A DNA stretch of 64,000 bases, taken from positions 1 through 64,000 of the forward strand of contig JBKBHI010000009.1 of NCBI GenBank assembly GCA_046297835.1, in the 5' to 3' direction. Positions 52,184-61,669 of this stretch are shown piece by piece (the first letter of the stretch is position 1; every line of letters starts with the position of its first letter). A program made the position numbers and the translations under genes. The notes below the pieces were generated by a model. That model was not told the DNA's origin. It was given only the letters and a program-made list of their open reading frames with translations, and ran no database searches. This DNA comes from CAMAVH01 sp046297835. Its GTDB lineage: Bacteria > Pseudomonadota > Alphaproteobacteria > SMXQ01.

Positions 52184-54239
52184 TCGGCGCGCCGGACCGG
52201 ATGACCCGCGCGGCTTTCAGCGCCTCGACCAATTGCACCGGATCGCTAATCGGCAGGGTGCAGGTCTGGCCGACGCAGACATAGGCGGCGGCCGCGCCGT
52301 CCGGCGCTTGTTTGCCGTGGGCGGGGTGCGACGCGGGCAAGGCCTGGCCCGGCGCGACATGTTGGACCACGCGGTCGGGCAGCGAGACGGATTCGGCCGC
52401 CGCGCGCAAGGCGTGGGCCGCCGCGCCGTCGCCCGTCAGCACGATTTGCACGCCATGCTGCAAGAACTGGTTGGCGTTGAGCAGGCTCGGCAGCGGGAAG
52501 AAATTGCGCGCGATCTCGCCGGCGAAGGCGGCGACGGTTTCCTCGGCGCGCGCGCGGTACTCCTCTTTGCCGGTGAGATACCACAGCCGCGCCAGCGCGC
52601 CGGCGGCGACGGCATTGCCGGCCGGCGTCGCTTGGTCCGTCGCGTCGCGCCGGCGCACGATCAACCCTTCGGCGTCGTCGGCGGTGAAATAATAGCCGCC
52701 GTCCTTCGCATCCCAGAAATGCGCGTCGAGCGTGCCAATCCAGCGTTCGGCGTCGGCGAGAGGCTCGGTCGCGCCGGTCGCCTCGAACAGCGCCAGGGCG
52801 GCACGCGCCATCTGCGCGTAATCGTCGATCATGCCCGCGCCGCGCCGCTGGCCGTCGCGATAGCTGTGAAAGAGGCGATCCCCATCGCCGAGCTTCGCCT
52901 TCACCGTAGCGTAAGCGCGTAGCGCCATGTCGCGCCAATCGGCGCGGCCGAAGACGCCGGCGGCGAAGGCGAGGGTGGCGATCATCATGCCGTTCCAGTC
53001 GGCCAGCATCTTGTCGTCCCAGCCCGGACGAACGCGGCCGGCGCGGACGGCCAGCAATTTGGCGCGCAATCGCGCCAGCGCGGCCTCTTCCTCATCGCTC
53101 AACAGTTCCGCGTGCGCGGTGCGATTGAGGATGATCTTGCCTTCCCAATTGCCGGCGGCGCTGACGTCATAGACCCGTTTGAACAGCGCCAGGTCCGCGA
53201 CCGGCACGTCGATGAGCGCGGCGTCGATCTCGGCTTCGCTCCAGACGTAGAACTTGCCTTCCTCATGCTCGCTGTCGGCGTCCAATGTCGCGCCGAAGCC
53301 GCCGTCCGGCGTCACCATCTCGCGCGTCAGCCATTGCACCGTCTCCTCGACGCGCTGCGCGAACAATGGCTGGCGCGTCTCCTGCCAGACCAGCGTCAGG
53401 ATCTCGATCAGTTGCGCGTTGTCGTAGAGCATTTTCTCGAAATGCGGCACGAGCCATTTCTGATCCGTCGAATAGCGCGCGAAGCCGCCGCCGAGATGGT
53501 CGTAAATGCCGCCTTGGCTCATCTTCTCCAGGCTGAGGACGACAGCGTCGCGCAGCGCCGTCTTGCCGCCGCGCAGGTATGCCCGCCAGATCAGCTCGAA
53601 ATGGCTGCTGTGGGGAAACTTCGGCGCGCTGCCGAGGCCGCCATGCTCCATGTCGAATTCGCGCAGGATGCGTTCGGCGACCTGATCGAGAATCGAGACG
53701 GGAATCAGCGCGCCCTTCTTGGGCTGGCCCATGGCGTCGAGGGCGGTCTTGATCTTGGCGGCGTTGAGCGCGATGTCGTGCGGCTGGGTCTTGAAGACTT
53801 CGGACGCTTTGAGCAGCAGATCGACGAAGGCGGGCCGGCCATACTTCGCTTCGGGCGGAAAATAGGTGCCGCCCCAGAACGGCTCGGCGTCGGGGGTCAG
53901 GAACATGGTGAGCGGCCAGCCGCCCTGTTCGCCGAGCAATTGCAGCGCCGCCTGATAGATGCCGTCGATGTCGGGCCGCTCTTCGCGGTCGACCTTGATG
54001 TTGACGAACAGCCGGTTCATCACCGCCGCGGTCGCCCGATCTTCGAAGCTTTCCTGCGCCATCACATGGCACCAGTGGCAGGCGGCGTAGCCGACCGATA
54101 GCAGGATCGGCTTGTTGGTCTCGCGCGATTCGGCGAGCGCCTCCGGCCCCCAGGCGCGCCAGTGCACCGGGTTGTCCTTGTGCTGCAGGAGATAGGGACT
54201 GGTTTCCTGCGACAGCAGATTCTTCGGCGGCAAAGGCAT
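52176..54239 (-). CDS. Thioredoxin domain-containing protein (DUF255, YyaL/SSP411 family)
   Basis: 687 aa. N-terminal thioredoxin-like domain (1-160) with C54-H-W-C57 (YAACHWCHVM) and VDREERPDIDGIY. The rest (about 200-680) is an (alpha/alpha)6 barrel resembling glycoside-hydrolase or epimerase scaffolds (YDHLGGGFARYSTDQKWLVP, LADWNGMMIATLAFAAGVFG). Function of the family is not established. It is the first gene of DUF255-ogt-qor and is divergent from mnmE across 121 bp. Confidence 0.92.
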   Translation of the reverse strand: MPLPPKNLLSQETSPYLLQHKDNPVHWRAWGPEALAESRETNKPILLSVGYAACHWCHVMAQESFEDRATAAVMNRLFVNIKVDREERPDIDGIYQAALQLLGEQGGWPLTMFLTPDAEPFWGGTYFPPEAKYGRPAFVDLLLKASEVFKTQPHDIALNAAKIKTALDAMGQPKKGALIPVSILDQVAERILREFDMEHGGLGSAPKFPHSSHFELIWRAYLRGGKTALRDAVVLSLEKMSQGGIYDHLGGGFARYSTDQKWLVPHFEKMLYDNAQLIEILTLVWQETRQPLFAQRVEETVQWLTREMVTPDGGFGATLDADSEHEEGKFYVWSEAEIDAALIDVPVADLALFKRVYDVSAAGNWEGKIILNRTAHAELLSDEEEAALARLRAKLLAVRAGRVRPGWDDKMLADWNGMMIATLAFAAGVFGRADWRDMALRAYATVKAKLGDGDRLFHSYRDGQRRGAGMIDDYAQMARAALALFEATGATEPLADAERWIGTLDAHFWDAKDGGYYFTADDAEGLIVRRRDATDQATPAGNAVAAGALARLWYLTGKEEYRARAEETVAAFAGEIARNFFPLPSLLNANQFLQHGVQIVLTGDGAAAHALRAAAESVSLPDRVVQHVAPGQALPASHPAHGKQAPDGAAAAYVCVGQTCTLPISDPVQLVEALKAARVIRSGAPNG

Positions 54240-54360
54240 GGGGACTCGCTGGGGGACGCGGGAGAAGGGACCGTTATAGGCGCTGCGTTGCGGCGATGCG
54301 CGCGATTCCGTAGTTTGGCGTTTCGCCGAGATAGGACAACCCCAGAAGACGCGCCGCGCC

Positions 54361-55692
54361 GTGACAATGTTCGATCAAGCGACCATCTATGCGCTCGCCA
54401 GCGCGCCCGGCGCGGCCGGAGTCGCGGTCCATCGCGTTTCGGGACCGCGCGCGCGGGAGATCTTCGCCAAGCTGTGCCGGCGCGAGGTGCCGCCGCCGCG
54501 TCTGGCGACGCGCGTCGTGCTGCATGATCCGGCGAGCGATGAGGTGCTGGACGACGGCTTGGCCCTGTGGTTTCCGGCGCCGGCGAGTTTCACCGGCGAG
54601 GATGTCGTCGAGCTGCATCTGCATGGCGGTCGGGCCGGCATCGCGGCGGCGCTGTCGGCGCTCGGGCGTATGGAGGGCTATCGGCTGGCCGAGCCGGGCG
54701 AATTCACCAAGCGCGCCTTTGTCGCCGGCAAGCTCGATCTCACCGCCGCCGAGGGGCTGGCCGATCTCGTCGCGGCCGAGACTGAGGCGCAGCGCCGTCA
54801 GGCGCGCCGCCAATCGGCGGGGGAACTGGGCGCGCTTTACGAAGGCTGGCGCGCGCGATTGCTCAGCCTGCTGGCCTATCAGGAAGCCGCCATCGATTTC
54901 GTCGATGAAGACCTCCCGCCGGACATGCTGGCGGACGCGGCCGCACAAATCGCGGCCTTGATCGCCGATATCGACGCGCATCTCGCGGACAACCGGCGCG
55001 GCGAGCGGCTGCGCGAGGGCTTTTCGGTGGTCATACTCGGCGCGCCCAACGCCGGCAAATCGACGCTGCTCAACGTGCTGGCGCGACGTGAGGCCGCGAT
55101 TGTCTCGGCCCGCGCCGGCACCACGCGCGATGTGATCGACGTCCATCTCGACCTCGGTGGCTGGCCCGTCATTCTCACCGATACGGCCGGCTTGCGCGAA
55201 AGCACCGACGAGATCGAGGCGGAGGGCATCCGTCGCGCGCGGGCACGCGCGGCCGATGCGGACCTGAAACTCGTTTTGTTAGACGGAACAGCCATACTTG
55301 ACAGACATACCATTGAATTAATTGATGAAAATAGCATTGTCCTACTAAGTAAGACCGACCTCCATACCGAGCTTTTGACCATATCAGGCCATGCTGCGCT
55401 GCCGATTTCGGCCAAAACCGGGGATGGGATCCCCGAATTGCTCTCCCGCCTCCAAAATGCCGTTGCGGCGCGTCTCGGAGATCAGGGTAGTCCCGCTTTG
55501 ACTCGCCATAGACACCGGGAATCATTGGAGAATTGCCGTGATTTTCTCGAAGTCGCACTTGGTTCTACCGCACCCGAGCTGCTCGCTGAGGAGCTGCGTC
55601 AAGCCGCACAAGCCTTGGGCCGCCTCACCGGCAAGGTCGGCGTCGAAGACTTGCTGGATAAAATCTTTCGCGATTTTTGCATTGGAAAATAA
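54361..55692 (+). CDS. mnmE: tRNA modification GTPase MnmE
   Basis: With MnmG it installs carboxymethylaminomethyl groups on wobble uridine 34. It is 443 aa from GTG 54361 (ATG two codons on is equally plausible). N-terminal tetrahydrofolate domain (TIYALASAPGAAGVAVHRVS, GEFTKRAFVAGKLDL). G1 is GAPNAGKS (227-234), switch DTAGLRES, G4 LLSKTDLH, and the C-terminus is CIGK. A stretch inside the G domain (55261-55380) is only 41% GC by hand count, far below its surroundings, though the protein reads through intact. Confidence 0.96.
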   Translation: MTMFDQATIYALASAPGAAGVAVHRVSGPRAREIFAKLCRREVPPPRLATRVVLHDPASDEVLDDGLALWFPAPASFTGEDVVELHLHGGRAGIAAALSALGRMEGYRLAEPGEFTKRAFVAGKLDLTAAEGLADLVAAETEAQRRQARRQSAGELGALYEGWRARLLSLLAYQEAAIDFVDEDLPPDMLADAAAQIAALIADIDAHLADNRRGERLREGFSVVILGAPNAGKSTLLNVLARREAAIVSARAGTTRDVIDVHLDLGGWPVILTDTAGLRESTDEIEAEGIRRARARAADADLKLVLLDGTAILDRHTIELIDENSIVLLSKTDLHTELLTISGHAALPISAKTGDGIPELLSRLQNAVAARLGDQGSPALTRHRHRESLENCRDFLEVALGSTAPELLAEELRQAAQALGRLTGKVGVEDLLDKIFRDFCIGK

Positions 55693-55705
55693 GGGGTTGG
55701 CGGGA

Positions 55706-55721
55706 TGTTTCACGTGAAACA
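55706..55721. other. parS centromere site 1
   Basis: Exact 16-bp parS palindrome TGTTTCACGTGAAACA in the 76-bp mnmE-mnmG gap. ParB loads here and spreads to guide origin segregation. About 9.4 kb from the putative origin. Confidence 0.95.
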
Positions 55722-55768
55722 GCGCGGCCCGATTGACGCGGCGCGGCGCGCTTCATAGATTGCGCGCC

Positions 55769-57649
55769 ATGTCCGGTTCTGTGGATAAATTCGACGTCAT
55801 TGTTATCGGCGGCGGCCATGCCGGCTGCGAAGCGGCAACCGCGGCTGCGCGTCTCGGGGCGCGTACGGCGCTCGTCACCCATAAGCCGGAAACCATCGGC
55901 GAAATGTCCTGTAACCCCGCTATCGGCGGTTTAGGTAAAGGGCATCTGGTGCGCGAGATCGACGCCCTGGATGGCGTTATGGGCCGTGCTATTGACGCTG
56001 GCGGCATCCAATTCCGCATTCTCAACAAGAGCAAGGGTCCGGCGGTTCAGGGGCCACGTGCCCAGGCCGACCGCAAACTCTATCGCGTCGCCATGCAGCG
56101 ATTGTTGGCCGAACAAGACAACCTCACCATTATTGCGGGCGAGGCCGATGATTTGCGCCTGGATGCCAGCGGCGCCGTTGCGGGGGTGATTCTCGGCGAC
56201 GGCCGCGAACTCGCTTGCGCCGCCGTGGTGCTCACCACCGGCACTTTCCTGCGTGGCCTGATCCATATGGGCGAGACGCAAATCCCCGCCGGTCGGGTTG
56301 GCGAAGCGCCGAGCCTTGGTCTGTCGAAGACTTTGGAGCGCGCAGGGTTCGCCCTGGGCCGGCTCAAGACCGGGACGCCGCCGCGTCTCGATGGCCGCAC
56401 CATCGATTATGCTGGCCTCGATGCCCAGCCCGGGGATGATCCCGCCATCCCGTTCTCGACGCTGACGGCAGCGATCACCACGCCGCAAGTCGCTTGCCAC
56501 GTCACCGGCACGACGGAGGCGAGTCACGCGCTGATCCGCGCCAATTTGCATCGCGCGCCCATGTATAGCGGTCAGATCCAAAGCAGCGGCCCGCGTTATT
56601 GCCCATCCATCGAGGATAAGGTGGTGCGCTTTGCCGGCCGCGAGCGGCATCAGATTTTCCTCGAACCGGAAGGGCTGGACGATCCCACGGTCTATCCCAA
56701 CGGCATCTCCACGTCGCTGCCGGCGGATGTGCAGCAGGCTTTGCTCAAGACCATTCCGGGCCTGGAAAATACGGTCATTCTGCGGCCTGGCTACGCCATC
56801 GAATATGATTACGTCGATCCCCGCGAGTTGAACCGCACCCTGGAAACGCGGCGCGTGCCCGGCCTCTTCCTGGCGGGCCAGATCAATGGCACCACGGGCT
56901 ACGAGGAGGCGGCCGGGCAGGGCCTGATCGCCGGCCTCAATGCCGCGCTCAAGGCGGGCGGCGCCCGCGAGCCGTTCATTCTCGATCGCGCCGACGGCTA
57001 TCTCGGCGTGATGATCGACGATTTGGTGACGCAGGGCGTGACCGAGCCCTATCGCATGTTCACCTCGCGGGCCGAATATCGCCTGACTTTACGCGCCGAC
57101 AATGCCGATCAGCGACTGACGCCCAAAGGCCTTGCCCTGGGCTGCGTCGGTCCTATCCGCGCGGCAGCCTATCAGGCCAAAGCCCAGGCGTTGGCCTTAG
57201 CGCGGGCCTTGGCCGAATCGCTCAAGGCGACGCCGCCGGAACTGGCGCGTGCCGGCCTTGCCGTCAATCAGGACGGGCAGCGCCGCAGCGCGCTGGCGCT
57301 GCTGGCCTATTCGGATATCAATCTGGCTCGCCTAGCGGCGATCTGGCCGGCCCTGGGGCAACTCGCTCCCGAGGTTGCCGCCCAGCTCGAAATCGACGGG
57401 CGCTATGCCGGTTATCTGGATCGTCAGGCAGCCGACATTCGGGCGTTGCGCAAGGATGAATCGCTGTCGCTGCCGGCCGATGTCGATTACGACAACATCG
57501 GCGGCCTCTCGACCGAATTGCGCGACAAGCTCAAGCGCATCCGCCCCGAAAGCCTGGCGGCGGCGGGGCGCATTCCGGGGATGACTCCGGCAGCATTGAC
57601 CGCTTTGCTTGGCCATGTGAAGCGCCGGCAGATCGTCGCAACCGCCTGA
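55769..57649 (+). CDS. mnmG: tRNA uridine-5-carboxymethylaminomethyl modification enzyme MnmG
   Basis: FAD/NADH-dependent partner of MnmE in wobble-uridine modification. It is 626 aa. FAD-binding VIVIGGGHAGCEAATAAARL, ALVTHKPETIGEMSCNPAIG, GGIQFRILNKSKGPAVQGPR, and NGTTGYEEAAGQGL. The C-terminal helical domain ends normally. ATG 55769 begins MSGSVDKFDV; codons 4-7 contain a perfect DnaA box. Confidence 0.97.
   Translation: MSGSVDKFDVIVIGGGHAGCEAATAAARLGARTALVTHKPETIGEMSCNPAIGGLGKGHLVREIDALDGVMGRAIDAGGIQFRILNKSKGPAVQGPRAQADRKLYRVAMQRLLAEQDNLTIIAGEADDLRLDASGAVAGVILGDGRELACAAVVLTTGTFLRGLIHMGETQIPAGRVGEAPSLGLSKTLERAGFALGRLKTGTPPRLDGRTIDYAGLDAQPGDDPAIPFSTLTAAITTPQVACHVTGTTEASHALIRANLHRAPMYSGQIQSSGPRYCPSIEDKVVRFAGRERHQIFLEPEGLDDPTVYPNGISTSLPADVQQALLKTIPGLENTVILRPGYAIEYDYVDPRELNRTLETRRVPGLFLAGQINGTTGYEEAAGQGLIAGLNAALKAGGAREPFILDRADGYLGVMIDDLVTQGVTEPYRMFTSRAEYRLTLRADNADQRLTPKGLALGCVGPIRAAAYQAKAQALALARALAESLKATPPELARAGLAVNQDGQRRSALALLAYSDINLARLAAIWPALGQLAPEVAAQLEIDGRYAGYLDRQAADIRALRKDESLSLPADVDYDNIGGLSTELRDKLKRIRPESLAAAGRIPGMTPAALTALLGHVKRRQIVATA
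55780..55788 (-). promoter_or_regulatory. Perfect DnaA box at the start of mnmG
   Basis: TGTGGATAA on the plus strand, minus-strand TTATCCACA, within codons 4-7 of mnmG and 59 bp after parS site 1. Could be chance codon usage (Ser-Val-Asp-Lys) or a true DnaA site. Confidence 0.35.
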
Positions 57650-57654
57650 TTGCC

Positions 57655-58320
57655 GTGACAGTAGACACGCCATTAGGGGCTGAAAGATTTTTCGAACTGG
57701 GGAATGTTTCACGTGAAACATTCGCCCGGCTGCAAACCTACGCCGCGTTGCTGGAGAAATGGCAGGGGGCCATCAATCTGGTCGGACGCGATACGCTGCC
57801 GGATTTATGGCGGCGGCATATTCTGGATTCGGCACAAGTCGCAGCATTGATCGCGGCGAAAGGCAAAGACGGCGCTCCGCTCACCATTCTCGATTTTGGC
57901 TCGGGCGCAGGCTTTCCGGGACTTGTGTTGGCGATAATGGCCGCGGATGACGGCCGCGACTGGCGCGTGCATCTTGTCGAATCCGACACGCGCAAATGCG
58001 CCTTTCTCTCGACGGTCGCGCGCGAGACGAAAACCGAAGTGAAAATCCATAGTGCGCGCATCGAGAAACTGCCGCCGTTTAGGGCCGATGTCGTGACAGC
58101 GCGCGCCTTGGCGCCGCTGGCCATACTGCTCGAGTATGCCGAGTCTTTCCTGCAACAAGGTTCGGAATGCGTGTTTCTCAAGGGCGCGAATGCCGCGGAC
58201 GAATTGACCGAGGCCCATAAATCCTGGAAAATGCAGGTCGAACAGCATCCCAGCCGATCCGGCCCGGCCGGGTGCCTCTTGCACATTAGGGAAATTTCCC
58301 GTGTCAGATCAAGATCTTAA
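57655..58320 (+). CDS. rsmG: 16S rRNA (guanine(527)-N7)-methyltransferase RsmG
   Basis: Makes m7G527 in 16S rRNA. It is 221 aa from GTG 57655. SAM-binding ILDFGSGAGFPGLVLAI; VVTARALAPL and CVFLKGANAADEL follow. The second parS site lies inside the gene and encodes NVSRETFA, a conserved alphaproteobacterial arrangement. The end overlaps the parA start by 20 bp, so the two are coupled. Confidence 0.96.
   Translation: MTVDTPLGAERFFELGNVSRETFARLQTYAALLEKWQGAINLVGRDTLPDLWRRHILDSAQVAALIAAKGKDGAPLTILDFGSGAGFPGLVLAIMAADDGRDWRVHLVESDTRKCAFLSTVARETKTEVKIHSARIEKLPPFRADVVTARALAPLAILLEYAESFLQQGSECVFLKGANAADELTEAHKSWKMQVEQHPSRSGPAGCLLHIREISRVRSRS
57705..57720. other. parS centromere site 2 inside rsmG
   Basis: Exact TGTTTCACGTGAAACA. 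The palindrome continues three more bases on each side (57702-57723). Read in frame it specifies Asn-Val-Ser-Arg-Glu-Thr-Phe of RsmG. Confidence 0.95.
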
Positions 58321-59179
58321 AGAATATGCCGGCACTTCTGCGACTATCACGCCGCTAGCCCCGACGCCTGCGCCGAGCCGGCCGCGGGGCATCGTGCCCA
58401 ATCAGACGCGCGTCATCGCCATCGCCAACCAGAAGGGCGGCGTCGGCAAGACGACGACGACGATCAATCTGGCGACGGCTTTGGCGGCTTGCGAAGCGCG
58501 TGTGCTGGTCATCGATCTCGATCCGCAGGGCAATGCCTCGACCGGTCTTGGTATCGGTCACGACAAGCGCGGCCGCGGCATCTACGAAGTTCTGTTCGAC
58601 GGCGGCAGCCTGATCGGCGCGGCGGTCGAGAGCCAAGTGCCGCGCCTGTCGGTTGTGCCGAGCACGGTCGATCTGGCCGGCGCGGAGCTCGAGCTGATCG
58701 ACGTCGAGAAGCGGGAATACCGCTTGCAGGCGGCGATCGGCGAATCGCGCGGCGCGTATGACTACGTCCTGATCGATTGCCCGCCGGCGCTCGGCTTGCT
58801 GACGCTTAACGCGCTGGTCGCCGCCGACTCGGTGCTGGTGCCGCTACAGTGCGAGTTCTTCGCGCTCGAAGGCTTGAGCCATCTCCTGAAGACCATCGAG
58901 CGCGTGAAGCGCGCGCTCAATCCGAACCTGGAATTGCAGGGTGTCGTGCTGACCATGTATGACGGCCGCAACAATCTGACCGACATGGTCGCGGCCGACG
59001 TGCGCGGCTTCCTCGGCGACAAGGTCTACAGCACGGTCATACCGCGCAACGTCCGCATCTCGGAAGCGCCGAGCCACGGCAAGCCGGTGCTGCTTTACGA
59101 TCTGCGCTGCATCGGTTCGCAAGCCTATATCCAGCTCGCCAAGGAAGTGCTGCGGCGCGAGCAAGGGCAGGCGGCATGA
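58301..59179 (+). CDS. parA: Chromosome partitioning ATPase ParA
   Basis: 292 aa from GTG 58301. Deviant Walker A ANQKGGVGKTTTTINLATAL near residue 44; Walker A' VLVIDLDPQGNASTGLG and Walker B YVLIDCPPALG. It moves ParB-parS complexes along the nucleoid during segregation. A Pro-rich N-terminal extension of about 35 residues precedes the core. It overlaps parB by four bases (ATGA). Confidence 0.98.
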   Translation: MSDQDLKEYAGTSATITPLAPTPAPSRPRGIVPNQTRVIAIANQKGGVGKTTTTINLATALAACEARVLVIDLDPQGNASTGLGIGHDKRGRGIYEVLFDGGSLIGAAVESQVPRLSVVPSTVDLAGAELELIDVEKREYRLQAAIGESRGAYDYVLIDCPPALGLLTLNALVAADSVLVPLQCEFFALEGLSHLLKTIERVKRALNPNLELQGVVLTMYDGRNNLTDMVAADVRGFLGDKVYSTVIPRNVRISEAPSHGKPVLLYDLRCIGSQAYIQLAKEVLRREQGQAA

Positions 59180-60075
59180 CGGCGGATACCGATAAGGGCG
59201 CGCGCCCGAAAAATCTCGGCCGCGGTCTGGCGGCCCTGTTCGGCGAGGAGAGCGCCGATTATGCCGAGCTCGACAAGGCGCGCCCGGCCAAGGCGGTGCC
59301 CATCGAGTTTCTGCGTCCGGGCAAATACCAGCCGCGCCAGCGCTTCGACCAGGCGCAAATCCAGTCGCTCGTCGATTCGATCAAGGAGAAGGGCATCCTT
59401 CAGCCCATCCTGGTGCGGCGGCTGGCGAGCGAACCCAACGCTTACGAGATCGTCGCCGGCGAGCGCCGCTGGCGCGCCGCGCAATTGGCGCAGCTGCACG
59501 AAGTGCCGGTCAACATCCGCGAATTGTCGGACCGCGACGCGCTCGAAATTGCCCTGGTCGAGAATATCCAGCGCGAGAACCTCAACGCCATCGAGGAGGC
59601 CGACGGCTACCGCCGGTTGATGGCGGAGTTCAACCACACGCAGGAGGATCTGGCCAAGGCGGTCGGCAAAAGCCGCAGCCATATCGCCAACCTGCTGCGC
59701 CTCCTGAGCTTGCCGGACGGCATTCGGCTGCTGGTCGAGTCCGGCGAATTATCGGCCGGCCACGCCCGCGCGCTGATCGGACTCGAGGATGCCGAAGCGC
59801 TGGCCAAGCAAGCCGTCGCCGAAGACCTGTCGGTGCGACAGATCGAAGAACTCGCCAAAGCCGAACGGCGCAAGGGCGCCGGCAAAAGCGAGGGCGAGAG
59901 CGCGAAAAAGAAAACGCCGCCCCGCGACGCCAACATCATCGCGCTGGAACGCGACCTCACCAATCTGCTCGGCCTCAAGGTCGGCATCAGCTTCGACGGC
60001 AAAGGCGGCGTCTTGTCGGTGCATTACAAGACGCTCGATCAGCTCGACGACGTCCTTCGCCGGATGGGCAAGTGA
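59176..60075 (+). CDS. parB: Chromosome partitioning protein ParB
   Basis: 299 aa CTP-switch clamp protein that loads at parS. N-terminal ParA-interaction motif KNLGRGLAALFGEE (12-25); CTP-binding EIVAGERRWRAAQLA near 91-105; ENIQREN; HTH parS reader HTQEDLAKAVGKSRSHIANL; C-terminal dimerisation domain to KTLDQLDDVLRRM. It converges on holA with one base between the stops. Confidence 0.98.
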   Translation: MTADTDKGARPKNLGRGLAALFGEESADYAELDKARPAKAVPIEFLRPGKYQPRQRFDQAQIQSLVDSIKEKGILQPILVRRLASEPNAYEIVAGERRWRAAQLAQLHEVPVNIRELSDRDALEIALVENIQRENLNAIEEADGYRRLMAEFNHTQEDLAKAVGKSRSHIANLLRLLSLPDGIRLLVESGELSAGHARALIGLEDAEALAKQAVAEDLSVRQIEELAKAERRKGAGKSEGESAKKKTPPRDANIIALERDLTNLLGLKVGISFDGKGGVLSVHYKTLDQLDDVLRRMGK

Positions 60076-60076
60076 T

Positions 60077-61123
60077 CTAGCGCGCGCCGCGCCTGGCTGC
60101 CGTCGCGAGTTGCATCAGCACGCGGGCGGTGATCGCCTCGGCCGGCATGCCGGTCGTCTTGCAGTCCATTTCCGCCTTCAGCAACAGATCGAGTGCGCGG
60201 CCGAGATTGGCGGCGGGCCATTGGCGCAGCGCCGCCTTGAACGGCGGCACCGCTTTGAAGAACAGCGGCGGCCGCAGCGCCTTGATCGCGCCGTCGGCGT
60301 TCGCGCCGTCGGCCATCTTGCCGGCGACGAAATGCAGCCGCTCGAAATGGCGCGATACGGCGCGCAGAATCGCGATGGCGTGGGTGCCTTCGCGGGTGAC
60401 GCGCTCATAGGTGCGATCCAGCTCGGCGATGTCGCCGCGCGCCGTCGCCATAGCGATGTCATCGACGCCTTGCTCCGACGAATCGCCGACGCAGGCTTCG
60501 GCGTCCGCTAGCGCGACAGTCTCGCGGCCCTCTCCATTTAAAGGAGCGCAATAAAGCGCCAGCTTCTCGATCTCGCGGCGCGTCAGCATGCGGTCGCCGC
60601 CGAGGCGGCCGACGAGAAACTCGAGCGCGTCTGGCGCGACATCGAGCTTGAACTGGCGCAAACTGTCTCGGATGACGTCGGCGAGCGTCGAGTCGTCGTC
60701 GAGATAACAGGCGATGGCGGCGGCCCTCGGGTGCTCTTCGAACAAGCCGCGCAGCTTGGAGGAGGGCGACAACGCGCCGGCCTCGACAACGATCAGCGAA
60801 TCGGCTTTGGTTTCGTCATCGAGCAGGTCTTCGAACAATTTGGCGTGGCTATCGACGGCGCCGCGCAGGCGGACGGCGCGCCGGCCGCCCATCAGCGAGA
60901 GCGCGTTGGCTTCGTCGCGCAGCAGCGCCGGGTCGTCCTTCAGTTCGGCGGGCGAGATTTCCCGGGTGCGGAAGGGATCGTCGAGCGATCCAGCCACGGA
61001 TTTGATCAGATTTTCGGCGCGCTCGCGCACCAGGCCGCTGTCCGGGCCGTAGAGCAGCGCGGCGCGGACAGCGGCATCCGGCTTGCGCGAGAATCCGTCG
61101 GCCCGTGCTGGTTGGATCTTCAT
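60077..61123 (-). CDS. holA: DNA polymerase III subunit delta
   Basis: 348 aa clamp-loader delta subunit that opens the beta ring. AALLYGPDSGLVRERAENLI at the N-terminus, FRTREISPAEL and the three-domain AAA-like fold with helical collar (LRAVSRHFERLHFVAGKMAD). It has no P-loop, as expected for delta. It is 18 bp downstream of lptE in the leuS-lptE-holA order common to proteobacteria. Confidence 0.95.
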   Translation of the reverse strand: MKIQPARADGFSRKPDAAVRAALLYGPDSGLVRERAENLIKSVAGSLDDPFRTREISPAELKDDPALLRDEANALSLMGGRRAVRLRGAVDSHAKLFEDLLDDETKADSLIVVEAGALSPSSKLRGLFEEHPRAAAIACYLDDDSTLADVIRDSLRQFKLDVAPDALEFLVGRLGGDRMLTRREIEKLALYCAPLNGEGRETVALADAEACVGDSSEQGVDDIAMATARGDIAELDRTYERVTREGTHAIAILRAVSRHFERLHFVAGKMADGANADGAIKALRPPLFFKAVPPFKAALRQWPAANLGRALDLLLKAEMDCKTTGMPAEAITARVLMQLATAARRGAR

Positions 61124-61141
61124 AAACGCGGTTTCAAGCCG

Positions 61142-61669
61142 TCAGCTCTTGCGTGACGAGAGGAAGATGGCGACGCGCGTCTTGATCTCCTCGCTCACCT
61201 CGTTGGCGGTGCGGCGGATCGCGTCGTTCTCGCTGATCACCGTGGCGAAATCCGAATCGAGGATGTTGTAGCTGCTGACCGCGCGGCTGTTGGCGTTGAG
61301 CAGCGGCTTGCCGCTCGCGAGATCGGTCAATATGTAGCTGGCGCTCATCGTCATGCTGCTGCGGGTCGCGGTGTCGTCGGTGCGCAGGCCGAAGCTTTCG
61401 CGGCCGATCGAAATGCCCACGGTCAGGCGATAAAGCGGCCGCGCCGCCGGCCCGCGCGGTTGCATCTTGTCCAAGAGTGCGTTGCGGACGAGCTGGCCTT
61501 CGCGGTTCGGAATGAGGTCGATCTGGATGGCCGCCAGCTCCGGTGCGCTGACCGAAGCGGCGCTGCGCTCGCCATAGAGCGGGCGGAAGCCGCAGCCGGC
61601 GAGCGCCAGCCCGGCGGCGAGCAACGCGACGCCGGCCAATCGAGAGGCTGCAATTCTAGACCACGACAT
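61142..61669 (-). CDS. lptE: LPS-assembly lipoprotein LptE
   Basis: 175 aa outer-membrane lipoprotein that plugs LptD in lipopolysaccharide export. Signal peptide with lipobox LALAGC, then GFRPLYG, the hallmark of LptE. YILTDLASGKPLLNANSRAV and SYNILDSDFATVISENDA follow. ATG 61669 overlaps the end of leuS by 14 bases. Confidence 0.93.
   Translation of the reverse strand: MSWSRIAASRLAGVALLAAGLALAGCGFRPLYGERSAASVSAPELAAIQIDLIPNREGQLVRNALLDKMQPRGPAARPLYRLTVGISIGRESFGLRTDDTATRSSMTMSASYILTDLASGKPLLNANSRAVSSYNILDSDFATVISENDAIRRTANEVSEEIKTRVAIFLSSRKS

Noticed and set aside
55261..55788. Alternative origin near mnmE-mnmG (AT-rich patch, perfect DnaA box, parS)
   Set aside because: Almost all of it is coding, only one DnaA box is present, and gene directions do not diverge here. 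The hemE gap fits better for an alphaproteobacterium.
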